Origin: DAIUCA01 sp964613675
GTDB lineage: Bacteria > Pseudomonadota > Gammaproteobacteria > Competibacterales > Competibacteraceae
NCBI GenBank assembly: GCA_964613675.1
Contig: CAZTIH010000026.1
Location: 1-26,615, forward strand
Length of the DNA stretch: 26,615 bases
Direction: 5' to 3'
Shown: piece by piece, positions 9,490-16,299 of the stretch
How the letters are laid out: the number at the start of each line of letters is the position of its first letter
How positions within the stretch are numbered: the stretch's first letter is position 1
Program-made: the position numbers and the translations under genes
Notes under the pieces: model-generated
Databases searched by the model: none
What the model saw: the letters and a program-made list of their open reading frames with translations, nothing else
What the model was told of the DNA's origin: nothing

Positions 9490-10296
9490 TTATAAAAACA
9501 ACGGGCTGCCCCAGGGCAACGGCAAGGGCAATTCGTGAATGGCATCGTATTCGACGGCCGTGAGGTACAAGCCATCGGGGGGAGCCGTCACGCCAGCTTG
9601 TCGCCGATCCTGCGTGTTGAGGACATCCGCCGCCCAGTGAACCGGACGCGCCCCTTCGCCAATGGCTAACAGCACCCCCATGATGTTGCGGACCATGTGA
9701 TGCAAAAACGCATTTGCTTCAATATCGAGCCACACCCAATCGCCCTCGCGCCGCACCGACAACCGAAAAATCTCCCGAATCGCATGACGCGCCTGACATT
9801 CGGCAGCCCGAAAGGCACTAAAATCGCGTTCTCCTACTAGGGCTTGTCCGGCGGCGTGCATGAGTTCGGCTTGCAACGGCATTCGCCACCACGTCGCCCG
9901 TCGATGCCACAGCGCCGACCGATGGCGACGATTTAACACGAGATACCGATATCGTCGCCGTCGCGCCGAAAACCGTGCGTGAAATTGCTTTGTGACGGGC
10001 TGAACCCACTGAACACTCACCGCATCGGGGAGATGGCGATTGGTGCCCATCAACCACGCATGGGCCAATCGCACGGCTGTCGTCTCAAAATGAATCACCT
10101 GTCCGACGGCATGAACGCCCGTATCCGTGCGCCCCGCCACCTGCACCGTCACGGGTTCAGCCGCCACCTGACTCAACGCCCCTTCGACCGCCGCTTGAAG
10201 CGTGGGGATGTGCGGTTGTTGGTGTTGCCAACCCCGAAAGGACTGTCCGTCATATTCAATCCCTGCTGCCCAGCGGGTGTGTAAAACTGCGTTCAA
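9490..10296 (-). CDS. truA: tRNA pseudouridine(38-40) synthase TruA
   Basis: Isomerises uridines 38-40 in the anticodon arm of many tRNAs. The protein has 268 residues, the usual length. The catalytic aspartate is D58 in the GRTDTGVHA motif; other family signatures are YDGQSFRGWQHQ near the N-terminus, FHARFSARRRRYRY, and FLHHMVRNIMG near the C-terminal half. The start is a TTG at 10294-10296, with only a poor ribosome site visible; no ATG is available upstream without entering the shared intergenic region, and the next in-frame start would remove the conserved YDG segment. It faces away from the thiolase gene, with about 127 bases between them holding both promoters. Confidence 0.95.
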   Translation of the reverse strand: MNAVLHTRWAAGIEYDGQSFRGWQHQQPHIPTLQAAVEGALSQVAAEPVTVQVAGRTDTGVHAVGQVIHFETTAVRLAHAWLMGTNRHLPDAVSVQWVQPVTKQFHARFSARRRRYRYLVLNRRHRSALWHRRATWWRMPLQAELMHAAGQALVGERDFSAFRAAECQARHAIREIFRLSVRREGDWVWLDIEANAFLHHMVRNIMGVLLAIGEGARPVHWAADVLNTQDRRQAGVTAPPDGLYLTAVEYDAIHELPLPLPWGSPLFL

Positions 10297-10423
10297 TTCG
10301 ACGACTCGCTCAACTGCAAAAACTTCGATTATAGCGTTTTCAACACTGACGATTTTAAACAGACGGCGTTATGCTACGGACTCCGCACTTCGCGGTCTTT
10401 CCCACCAAAAAACGAGGTCGATC

Positions 10424-11605
10424 ATGGAAAATGTCGTTATTGTCGGTGCACGGCGCACTGCCGTTGGCAACTTCAGCGGTTCGTTGGCCAATATCCCCGG
10501 CCACCAGCTCGGTGCGACGGTCATTAAGGCGCTCCTTGAAGACGCCAAGCTCGATCCTGCTAAAGTCGATGAAGTCATTTTGGGGCAAGTCCTGACCACG
10601 GCGACCGGACAAAACCCTGCACGTCAAGCCTCGATTGCGGCGGGCGTTCCGAAAGAAGTGCCCGCGATCACCATCAATCAGGTGTGCGGAAGCGGTTTAC
10701 GGGCACTGCATCTCGCCGCACAAGCCATTAAGTGTGGCGATGCCAAAATCATCATTGCAGGGGGCCAGGAGAACATGAGCCTGTCGCCCCACGCACTGGT
10801 GGGTTCGCGCAATGGCGTGAAAATGGGCGATTGGAAAATGGTCGATACCATGATTCAAGATGGCCTGTGGGATGCGTTTAACGGCTATCACATGGGGATT
10901 ACGGCGGAGAATGTCGCGGCGCAATACGAAATCACTCGCGCTGAACAAGACCAATTCGCTGCCCAATCTCAACAGAAAGCCGCTGCGGCCCAGGAAGCGG
11001 GGAAATTTAAAGCCCAGATCGTACCGGTCATCATTCCTCAGCGGAAAGGCGATCCGGTGGTCTTTGAGAAAGATGAGTTTATTCGTGGAGTCACCACTTT
11101 CGAGAGTCTTAGCAAGCTAAAACCCGCCTTCAAACCGAGTGAAGGCACCGTGACGGCGGGTAATGCGTCGGGGCTGAATGATGGCGCGGCGGCGTGTTTA
11201 GTGATGGCGGAAAGCACGGCGAACGAACTGGGCTTGCCGATTTTGGCCCGTATCGCCAGCTATGCCTGTGCGGGCGTTGACCCGGCCATCATGGGGACAG
11301 GGCCAATTCCAGCCACCCAAAAATGTCTCGAAAAAGCGGGTTGGACTATCGACGATCTGGATTTAGTCGAAGCCAACGAAGCCTTTGCCGCCCAAGCGAT
11401 TTCGGTGAATAAGGGCTTAGGTTGGGATGTGAGCAAGGTCAATGTGAACGGGGGCGCGATTGCGATTGGTCACCCCATCGGGGCGTCGGGCTGCCGCGTC
11501 CTGGTCGATCTCATTCACGAAATGATTCGTCGCGATGCCAAAAAGGGGTTAGCCACCCTGTGTATTGGGGGCGGTCAAGGGGTAGCGCTGGCGGTTGAAC
11601 GCTAG
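10424..11605 (+). CDS. phaA: acetyl-CoA C-acetyltransferase (thiolase)
   Basis: Biosynthetic thiolase condensing two acetyl-CoA to acetoacetyl-CoA, the first step of polyhydroxybutyrate synthesis and a step in other acetoacetyl-CoA pathways; cytoplasmic, usually a tetramer. The start is ATG 10424, with GAGG six bases upstream; the open frame extends to 10202 but that part overlaps truA on the other strand. The 393-residue protein carries the acyl-accepting C88 (NQVCGSG), H350 (GGAIAIGHP) and C380 (LCIGGGQG), all three catalytic residues of the family. Its length is standard. A strong terminator follows at 11670-11695, so it is probably a single-gene transcript. No phaB or phaC is beside it, so the symbol is tentative; atoB is the main alternative name. 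Confidence 0.9.
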   Translation: MENVVIVGARRTAVGNFSGSLANIPGHQLGATVIKALLEDAKLDPAKVDEVILGQVLTTATGQNPARQASIAAGVPKEVPAITINQVCGSGLRALHLAAQAIKCGDAKIIIAGGQENMSLSPHALVGSRNGVKMGDWKMVDTMIQDGLWDAFNGYHMGITAENVAAQYEITRAEQDQFAAQSQQKAAAAQEAGKFKAQIVPVIIPQRKGDPVVFEKDEFIRGVTTFESLSKLKPAFKPSEGTVTAGNASGLNDGAAACLVMAESTANELGLPILARIASYACAGVDPAIMGTGPIPATQKCLEKAGWTIDDLDLVEANEAFAAQAISVNKGLGWDVSKVNVNGGAIAIGHPIGASGCRVLVDLIHEMIRRDAKKGLATLCIGGGQGVALAVER

Positions 11606-11669
11606 ACGGTTACCCGTGCGTTCGCGAATCCTCCCTCCACTTTACGAATAACCCTTAAATTCACAGGTG

Positions 11670-11695
11670 AGGCGGGCGTCAAACCCGCCTTTTTT
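11670..11695 (+). terminator. Rho-independent terminator after the thiolase gene
   Basis: A perfect 7-bp stem AGGCGGG (11670-11676) / CCCGCCT (11684-11690) with a 7-base loop, followed by a run of six Ts. It lies 64 bases after the thiolase stop and ends only five bases before the ATG of the next gene. Confidence 0.9.
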
Positions 11696-11700
11696 CATTG

Positions 11701-12480
11701 ATGACAGCACAACAACTTGCATTTCGGGCCTACGGTACAGAAGGGCCACCACTCATTATCTTGCACGGGTTATTTGGTTCGGCGCGGAATTGGCACACCC
11801 TCGCGCAAAAGTTAGCCGAGCGTTATCGGGTATGGGCGGTGGATCTACGCAATCATGGCCAATCGTTTTGGTCACCGCAGATGGAGTATGAAGTGTTAGC
11901 GGCGGATGTGGCGGCGCTGATGGACGCTCAGGAATTGGCCCACGCGATGGTGATGGGTCACAGCATGGGTGGCAAGACGGCGATGGTGTTGGCGTTACAA
12001 CAACCCGAGCGCGTTGACAAACTTGTGGTATTGGACATTGCGCCCATCAGTTACGGTTCGCGCTTTGAGGACTATATCCAAGCGATGCAAAACCTCGATT
12101 TAGGGGTCGTGAACCAACGAACCGTCGCCGATCAGTGGTTGAGCCAATTTATTCCTGAGGCGGGGATTCGGGCTTTCTTGCTACAAAACCTCGTCGTGAA
12201 GGATGGCCGCTTTGATTGGCGCATTAATCTTTCGGCGTTGAGCACTCAGCTACCGCACATTTTAGATTTCCCGACGACGGCGTTGGGGCAGCGACAGTAC
12301 GACGGCCCGACCTTATTTGTAGCGGGGGAGCTGTCGAACTATATCGGTCCTAACGATCACGACACCATCAAGGGCTATTTTCCCAACGCCCTAATCGACA
12401 CGCTCCCGCAGGCAGGTCATTGGTTACACGCCGATCAACCGACGGCTTTGCTCAATCGGCTACATCAATTTTTAGCGTGA
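11701..12480 (+). CDS. alpha/beta fold hydrolase (YbfF-like esterase)
   Basis: Probable serine esterase of the YbfF/abhydrolase group; the substrate is unknown. The protein has 259 residues from ATG 11701 (a TTG directly before it at 11698 is also possible). The oxyanion-hole segment is LHGLFGS, the nucleophile elbow GHSMGG has Ser88, and the catalytic His is H240 in AGHWLHAD; the acid is probably the Asp/Glu in the segment around VAGELSNYI. Conserved VDLRNHGQS supports the YbfF group. The start is odd: a strong terminator hairpin ends five bases upstream and no ribosome site is visible, yet the conserved N-terminus begins within ten residues, so no downstream start is reasonable. The gene is convergent with the SDR gene, with one base between stops. 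Confidence 0.85.
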   Translation: MTAQQLAFRAYGTEGPPLIILHGLFGSARNWHTLAQKLAERYRVWAVDLRNHGQSFWSPQMEYEVLAADVAALMDAQELAHAMVMGHSMGGKTAMVLALQQPERVDKLVVLDIAPISYGSRFEDYIQAMQNLDLGVVNQRTVADQWLSQFIPEAGIRAFLLQNLVVKDGRFDWRINLSALSTQLPHILDFPTTALGQRQYDGPTLFVAGELSNYIGPNDHDTIKGYFPNALIDTLPQAGHWLHADQPTALLNRLHQFLA

Positions 12481-12481
12481 G

Positions 12482-13228
12482 TTACCAAGGCAATACCTCG
12501 CCGCTGTAATCGAAAAATTTGCCTGAATCTTCAGGGGTGAGCTTTTCAATCACCGTAAAGAGTTGAGCGGCGGCCTGATCGGGGGTGAACACTTGATGGG
12601 CAATACGCCCTTGAAAAGGCCGCGATAAATCGGTGTCCACACTGCCCGGATGGAGTCCAATGGCGATGAATTGCTTTGATTTACGGCGCAACTCGATGCT
12701 GATATTCCGCGTGAACATATTTTGGGCGACTTTGGCAGCGCGATAGGCGTACCACCCCCCAAGCTGATTATCCCCAATACTCCCCACCCGAGCTGAAATG
12801 CTGGCGAACACGGCCCGTTCTTTATGTGTTAACTGACGGGCGAAATGTTTAGCCATGAGAAGGGGCCCCACGGCATTGACTTGGTAGCTTGCGAGCAGAT
12901 TCTCGCTGTTCACATCATCAAGACGCTTTTCAGGCTGAATGCGGGGGCCGTTGTGCAGCATCCCAGCGGCATTGAGTAACAAATCTAGGGGTTCATCGAC
13001 TTGTGCAGCGACGCGCTCGATGGAGGCTTCATCGGTCACATCGAGGGGGAATACCCGCAGTAAATCTGGGAATTGTTCGTGAAGTGAGAGAAGTTCGTGA
13101 GCCATTGCAGGCTGCCGACAGGTCGCAATGACGGGGTGTTGGCGCTGTAACAGCAGCTTCACAAAACCCAACCCAATCCCTCGATTTGCGCCCTGAATGA
13201 GAGTCCACTTGGTTTTATCATTCATCAT
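12482..13228 (-). CDS. SDR-family oxidoreductase (C-factor/CsgA-like)
   Basis: NAD(P)-dependent short-chain dehydrogenase/reductase; the substrate is unknown. The protein has 248 residues, normal for classical SDRs. The nucleotide-binding glycine motif is GANRGIG (residues 13-19), NAAG is at 86-89, the likely catalytic Ser is S145, and the YxxxK pair is Y162/K166 within WYAYRAAK. The insertion between Ser and Tyr (GSIGDNQLGGW) is the layout of the C-factor/CsgA-like subgroup. Two ATGs in tandem form the start at 13226-13228, with a weak AAGAG upstream. It diverges from the riboswitch leader, so its promoter must lie in 13229-13380. Confidence 0.88.
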   Translation of the reverse strand: MMNDKTKWTLIQGANRGIGLGFVKLLLQRQHPVIATCRQPAMAHELLSLHEQFPDLLRVFPLDVTDEASIERVAAQVDEPLDLLLNAAGMLHNGPRIQPEKRLDDVNSENLLASYQVNAVGPLLMAKHFARQLTHKERAVFASISARVGSIGDNQLGGWYAYRAAKVAQNMFTRNISIELRRKSKQFIAIGLHPGSVDTDLSRPFQGRIAHQVFTPDQAAAQLFTVIEKLTPEDSGKFFDYSGEVLPW

Positions 13229-13347
13229 CTTAACTCTTGGGTGTGATTAGCGAATTACGCTTAGTTTTGTCACCAAAAAAGAATTGAAGTGCATTGACTT
13301 ACGAGGCTTGCAAAACACCCTATAAGCGATTAAGAATGACCGCTGAG

Positions 13348-13359
13348 TGAGATGTCTCA
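13348..13359. promoter_or_regulatory. 12-bp perfect palindrome upstream of the riboswitch
   Basis: TGAGATGTCTCA is a perfect inverted repeat with no room for an RNA loop, so it fits a dimeric regulator's operator better than a hairpin. It lies between the SDR gene and the riboswitch aptamer; weak promoter-like elements (TTGACT at 13294, TATAAG at 13321, spaced too far at 21 bases) lie just upstream. The role is unproven. Confidence 0.3.
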
Positions 13360-13382
13360 TTTCACCGTTAGTAGTAGGGAAT

Positions 13383-13472
13383 CTGATAAGGGCAAAATCG
13401 CTGAAAGGCGATGACGCAAAGCCTCCGGTCTAAAGCATCGATGTGATGCCACGATAGCGGGGTTGCCGGAGT
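13383..13472 (+). ncRNA. Cyclic-di-GMP-I (GEMM-I) riboswitch aptamer
   Basis: The segment aligns along its length with the GEMM-I consensus as seen in Vibrio cholerae Vc2. P1 pairs GGCAA (13391-13395) with TTGCC (13463-13467). P2 is ATCGCT/GGCGAT closed by a GAAA tetraloop (13403-13406). The conserved joining sequence ACGCAAAGCC is at 13414-13423, followed by CCGG. P3 is GCATC/GATGC (13435-13449), and the 3' conserved block ATAGCGGGGTTGCC is at 13454-13467. Positions matching Vc2 ligand contacts are present: G20 at 13391, A47 at 13418, C92 at 13458. G at position 20 predicts c-di-GMP rather than cGAMP preference. It is oriented toward the receiver-like gene and glgX, with 211 bases before the next start codon. 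Confidence 0.93.
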
Positions 13473-13495
13473 CCAGCCCGATGTGGGCGCACTCC
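13468..13495 (+). promoter_or_regulatory. Hairpin directly after the aptamer (possible expression platform)
   Basis: GGAGT (13468-13472) pairs with ACTCC (13491-13495), and inside it GCCC (13476-13479) pairs with GGGC (13485-13488) around a GATGT loop. It begins at the base after aptamer stem P1. Only CCTTTG follows, so it is not a classical U-tract terminator. GTCCAGCC (13471-13478) can instead pair, 7 of 8, with GGCCGGAC at 13531-13538, next to a ribosome site. Confidence 0.4.
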
Positions 13496-13538
13496 CCTTT
13501 GTCACTCCCTCCCGATTTTGTATCTCTGGAGGCCGGAC

Positions 13539-13553
13539 ATGAACACTGCTTGA
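13539..13553 (+). CDS. Possible four-codon leader peptide in the riboswitch leader
   Basis: ATG AAC ACT GCT TGA (peptide MNTA) is preceded by a strong Shine-Dalgarno TGGAGG (13527-13532) at the ideal 6-base spacing, better than the site of the following gene. CCTCC at 13508-13512 could mask the GGAGG. It could be a regulatory upstream ORF or a chance start; such a short ORF has no homology signal. Confidence 0.25.
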   Translation: MNTA

Positions 13554-13612
13554 AAGGCCAATTGGCCCGTTGATCCGCGATCACTTTACGGTCGTCACGC
13601 TCATTCAATCGC

Positions 13613-13660
13613 CCACTCTTTTAATCGCGTTTTTCTGCGCGTGAGTGGTTTTGTGTTTAT
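13613..13660 (+). terminator. Possible terminator/attenuator before the receiver-like gene
   Basis: CCACTC (13613-13618) pairs with GAGTGG (13643-13648), and inside it CGCG (13626-13629) pairs with CGCG (13638-13641); TTTTGTGTTT follows. The broken stem and mixed U-tract make it a weak candidate, but it lies where a riboswitch-controlled terminator could act. Confidence 0.3.
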
Positions 13661-13683
13661 CTAAATTTTTGGGGTAAAGTGTT

Positions 13684-14103
13684 GTGAAAACGGTTTATGA
13701 ATTATCCATTTTATGTCTAGGTTTTTCGGAATACGAGAAACGGTTGCTCAAAAGCATCTTGATTATTGGAGCGAGTTACGAGCACCGCTACCAGCTCTGC
13801 GACATCACCAGTCTCATGCCCATCAATGCGGCCATCATCAACGCCGACGATCCGCGCGCCATCAATCAGTGGAAAACTTATTGTGTTGGGATGAAATCCA
13901 TTCCCGCCATCATGGTGTCGCGCACCCCCTCTCGGCAACACGGCGTGTACCGTGCGCATTGGCCCCTCGATGCCAAAGAGTTGCTGGGGATGTTGAACCG
14001 CATCGCTATTCTCCAAAACGCGCCCCATTCCCCACAAAACGGTTGGCGCGAAAAGTTTTCGGCGATGCAAAAGTGGTTTGTCAGTCGCGCTGCGGCTTTG
14101 TAA
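13684..14103 (+). CDS. Hypothetical protein, receiver-like (degenerate response-regulator domain)
   Basis: I do not recognise a named family. The protein has 139 residues, with no signal peptide and no membrane helix. The pattern of hydrophobic strands alternating with helices resembles a stand-alone receiver domain: strand LSILCLGF, helix EYEKRLLKSI, strand AAIINADD with D55/D56 near the phospho-acceptor position, strand PAIMVSR with S79 near the conserved Ser/Thr, and WPLDAKELLGML like the final strand-helix. The usual Lys-Pro near the end is absent, so it may be an unphosphorylated pseudo-receiver. The start is GTG 13684 with GGGGT about 8 bases upstream. It sits downstream of a c-di-GMP riboswitch and 31 bases before glgX, so it may act in c-di-GMP-dependent behaviour such as surface attachment or motility; that is inference. 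Confidence 0.65.
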   Translation: MKTVYELSILCLGFSEYEKRLLKSILIIGASYEHRYQLCDITSLMPINAAIINADDPRAINQWKTYCVGMKSIPAIMVSRTPSRQHGVYRAHWPLDAKELLGMLNRIAILQNAPHSPQNGWREKFSAMQKWFVSRAAAL

Positions 14104-14134
14104 ATCCTCTATCACTCTGCAATAGCTTTTCCTT

Positions 14135-16255
14135 ATGGCTGACCAGCGACCGCTAACCGACGGTCGTCTGGGAGCCCATTGGGACGGTCACAACGCCCAT
14201 TTTTCCCTATTCTCGGCCCATGCGACGGGGGTCACGCTCTGCCTGTTCGATGCCTCGGGTCAACGGGAGATTGCCCGCTATCCCTTATCAAGAGACGGTG
14301 ACTTTTGGCAGCGATCCGTCAAAAATCTCCGCCCCCACCAGTGTTATGGCTACCGCGTCGAGGGGCCGTTTGACCCGACAGCAGGGTACTACTTCAATCC
14401 CCATCAACTGCTCCTGGATCCCTACGCTCGGGCCGTAGTTGGGCAATTTCGTTGGCACCCGAGCCATTATTGTCGCCATTCGGACCGTTTGGATCGCTTG
14501 CAAACCTTGGACAGCGCCCCCTTTAGCGCGAAAAGTCAACTCATCGACGAACGGTTTAATTGGGAGGAGGACACCCCCCCCCGAACCCCGTGGACGGAGA
14601 CCGTAATTTACGAAGTCCACTTGCGCGGCTTCACAATGCAACATCCCCACATTCCCGAAGCGTTACGGGGCACCTGTGCGGGGTTTTCCCATCCCGAAAT
14701 TGTCCGTTACCTCAAAAATTTAGGCGTGACGGCCGTGGAGTTTTTACCGCTGCAATACTTTATCGACGAGCCTTTTCTGACGCAGAAAGGGTTAACCAAT
14801 TACTGGGGGTACAGTCCACTCAACTATTTCGCGCTCCAACCCCGTTATCTAGCGACCCAACACCCCAATGAATTCAAGCGCCTCGTCAAGACCCTGCATC
14901 GTGCCGGAATCGAAGTCATTGTAGATGTTGTGTTTAATCATACGGCCGAAGGGGGAGAGACGGGGCCAAATCTCTGTTTTCGCGGAATTGATAACGCCAC
15001 TTATTACCGTTTGGCCCCCCATCGCGGTCACTATCAAGACTTCTCCGGCTGTGGAAATACCTTCGATTTGAGACATCCCGCAGTGTTGCGGATGGTGATG
15101 GACAGTCTGCGTTACTGGGTGACCGAACTTCACGTCGATGGATTCCGCTTCGATCTCGCTCCCGCTTTAGCCCGCGATCCCGATCATTTTCACGCTCACG
15201 CCCCCTTTTTGGCCGCGATTTATCAAGATCCCATTCTCAATCAGTGCAAACTCATCGCCGAACCCTGGGATTTAGGTCCCGATGGCTACTGTATTGGACG
15301 ATTTCCGTGGCCGTGGCGCGAGTGGAACGGGGCCTTTCGCGACACTGTACGAGACTTTTGGCGCGGTGAGTCTCATCAACTCCCTCAACTGGCCCACCGT
15401 TTAAGTGGCTCTTCAGACTTCTACGGACATCGTCAACAAGCGACCGTCAGTCTTAATTTTGTGACGGCGCACGACGGTTTTACCCTCCACGATCTCGTCA
15501 GTTACAACGAAAAGCACAATGAAAACAATGGAGAAGCTAACCGCGATGGCGAATCCCACAATCGTAGCGATAACTGCGGTTGTGAAGGGCCGACTTCAGA
15601 TGAACTGATTCTTACCCGCCGTCAACGCCGTCAACGGAATCTGTTAACGACTTTATTTCTGGCTCAAGGCGTCCCCATGCTGCTGTTTGGAGATGAACTC
15701 AGTCGTAGCCAACAAGGCAACAACAATGCGTACTGTCAAGATCAACCCTTGGGCTGGATGCCGTGGTCGTTTACACCCGAACAACGCACCCTCCTCGAAT
15801 TCACCCAACAACTCATTCAGTTGCGACATCAACATGCCGTTTTTCGCCAAACTCATTTTTTTAAGGGCCAAAAAAACGCCAAAGGGTACAAAGATTTAGC
15901 GTGGATGACCCCCGATGGCCGCGAAATGACCCCCGATGATTGGCACGAGGGTGAGCGACAGTGGGTAGCTCTGTGGTTTAACGGTCAGGTGCTCGACGAC
16001 GACGACTGGTTTTGGATGGTCAATGCGTCGATGACAACCCTTGAAATGACCTTGCCCTGTGTTCTTAAAGGTCAACCTCAGTGGCGACGCATCCTCGATA
16101 CGGCCCAAAGCGATTCTATCGACTTGACCGGCGTCACCCGAATTTCCACGCCCAATTACCGCCTACTGCCCGAATCAACTGTCCTTCTGCGTCGAAGTCA
16201 CAAAGCGGTCTCACGCCTGAGTTATCAGGGATTTAAAGGGTTATTCAAACCCTGA
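14135..16255 (+). CDS. glgX: glycogen debranching protein GlgX
   Basis: Isoamylase-type enzyme cutting alpha-1,6 branches from phosphorylase-trimmed glycogen in the cytoplasm. The protein has 706 residues, close to other GlgX/TreX proteins. An N-terminal carbohydrate-binding module-48 domain spans about residues 10-95; the GH13 barrel follows with FNHTAEGGETGP, nucleophile D340 (DGFRFDLA), acid/base E376 (LIAEPWD) and D447 (TAHDGFTLHD); a C-terminal beta domain ends the protein. The start is ATG 14135; no Shine-Dalgarno is visible, so coupling to the preceding gene (31 bases away) is likely. A run of nine Cs at 14574-14582 lies inside the coding region without breaking the frame. No other glg genes are adjacent. 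Confidence 0.93.
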   Translation: MADQRPLTDGRLGAHWDGHNAHFSLFSAHATGVTLCLFDASGQREIARYPLSRDGDFWQRSVKNLRPHQCYGYRVEGPFDPTAGYYFNPHQLLLDPYARAVVGQFRWHPSHYCRHSDRLDRLQTLDSAPFSAKSQLIDERFNWEEDTPPRTPWTETVIYEVHLRGFTMQHPHIPEALRGTCAGFSHPEIVRYLKNLGVTAVEFLPLQYFIDEPFLTQKGLTNYWGYSPLNYFALQPRYLATQHPNEFKRLVKTLHRAGIEVIVDVVFNHTAEGGETGPNLCFRGIDNATYYRLAPHRGHYQDFSGCGNTFDLRHPAVLRMVMDSLRYWVTELHVDGFRFDLAPALARDPDHFHAHAPFLAAIYQDPILNQCKLIAEPWDLGPDGYCIGRFPWPWREWNGAFRDTVRDFWRGESHQLPQLAHRLSGSSDFYGHRQQATVSLNFVTAHDGFTLHDLVSYNEKHNENNGEANRDGESHNRSDNCGCEGPTSDELILTRRQRRQRNLLTTLFLAQGVPMLLFGDELSRSQQGNNNAYCQDQPLGWMPWSFTPEQRTLLEFTQQLIQLRHQHAVFRQTHFFKGQKNAKGYKDLAWMTPDGREMTPDDWHEGERQWVALWFNGQVLDDDDWFWMVNASMTTLEMTLPCVLKGQPQWRRILDTAQSDSIDLTGVTRISTPNYRLLPESTVLLRRSHKAVSRLSYQGFKGLFKP

Positions 16256-16257
16256 TA
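16223..16257. repeat. Inverted repeat across the glgX stop codon
   Basis: TATCAGGG (16223-16230) and CCCTGATA (16250-16257) are perfect inverted arms around a 19-base loop, and AGGGT (16237-16241) / ACCCT (16249-16253) is an alternative smaller hairpin sharing the right arm. It lies between the convergent glgX and nifA ends. There is no clear U-tract, but it may act as a bidirectional 3'-end structure. Confidence 0.45.
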
Positions 16258-16299
16258 GATTGATGCTGGTGGGTCATTTCACGCTTGGATGAATTAGCT

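Noticed and set aside
10202..10423. Upstream extension of the thiolase by 74 residues
   Set aside because: It overlaps truA on the opposite strand; the conserved thiolase N-terminus begins at ATG 10424 with a ribosome site.
13294..13336. Sigma-70-like promoter before the riboswitch
   Set aside because: TTGACT and TATAAG are 21 bases apart, and the better-spaced TTGCAA/TAAGAA pair matches the consensus poorly; not strong enough for a feature.
13357..13608. 83-codon minus-strand frame over the riboswitch leader
   Set aside because: It is the complement of a structured RNA with strong consensus on the plus strand, and its translation is low-complexity with no recognisable motif.
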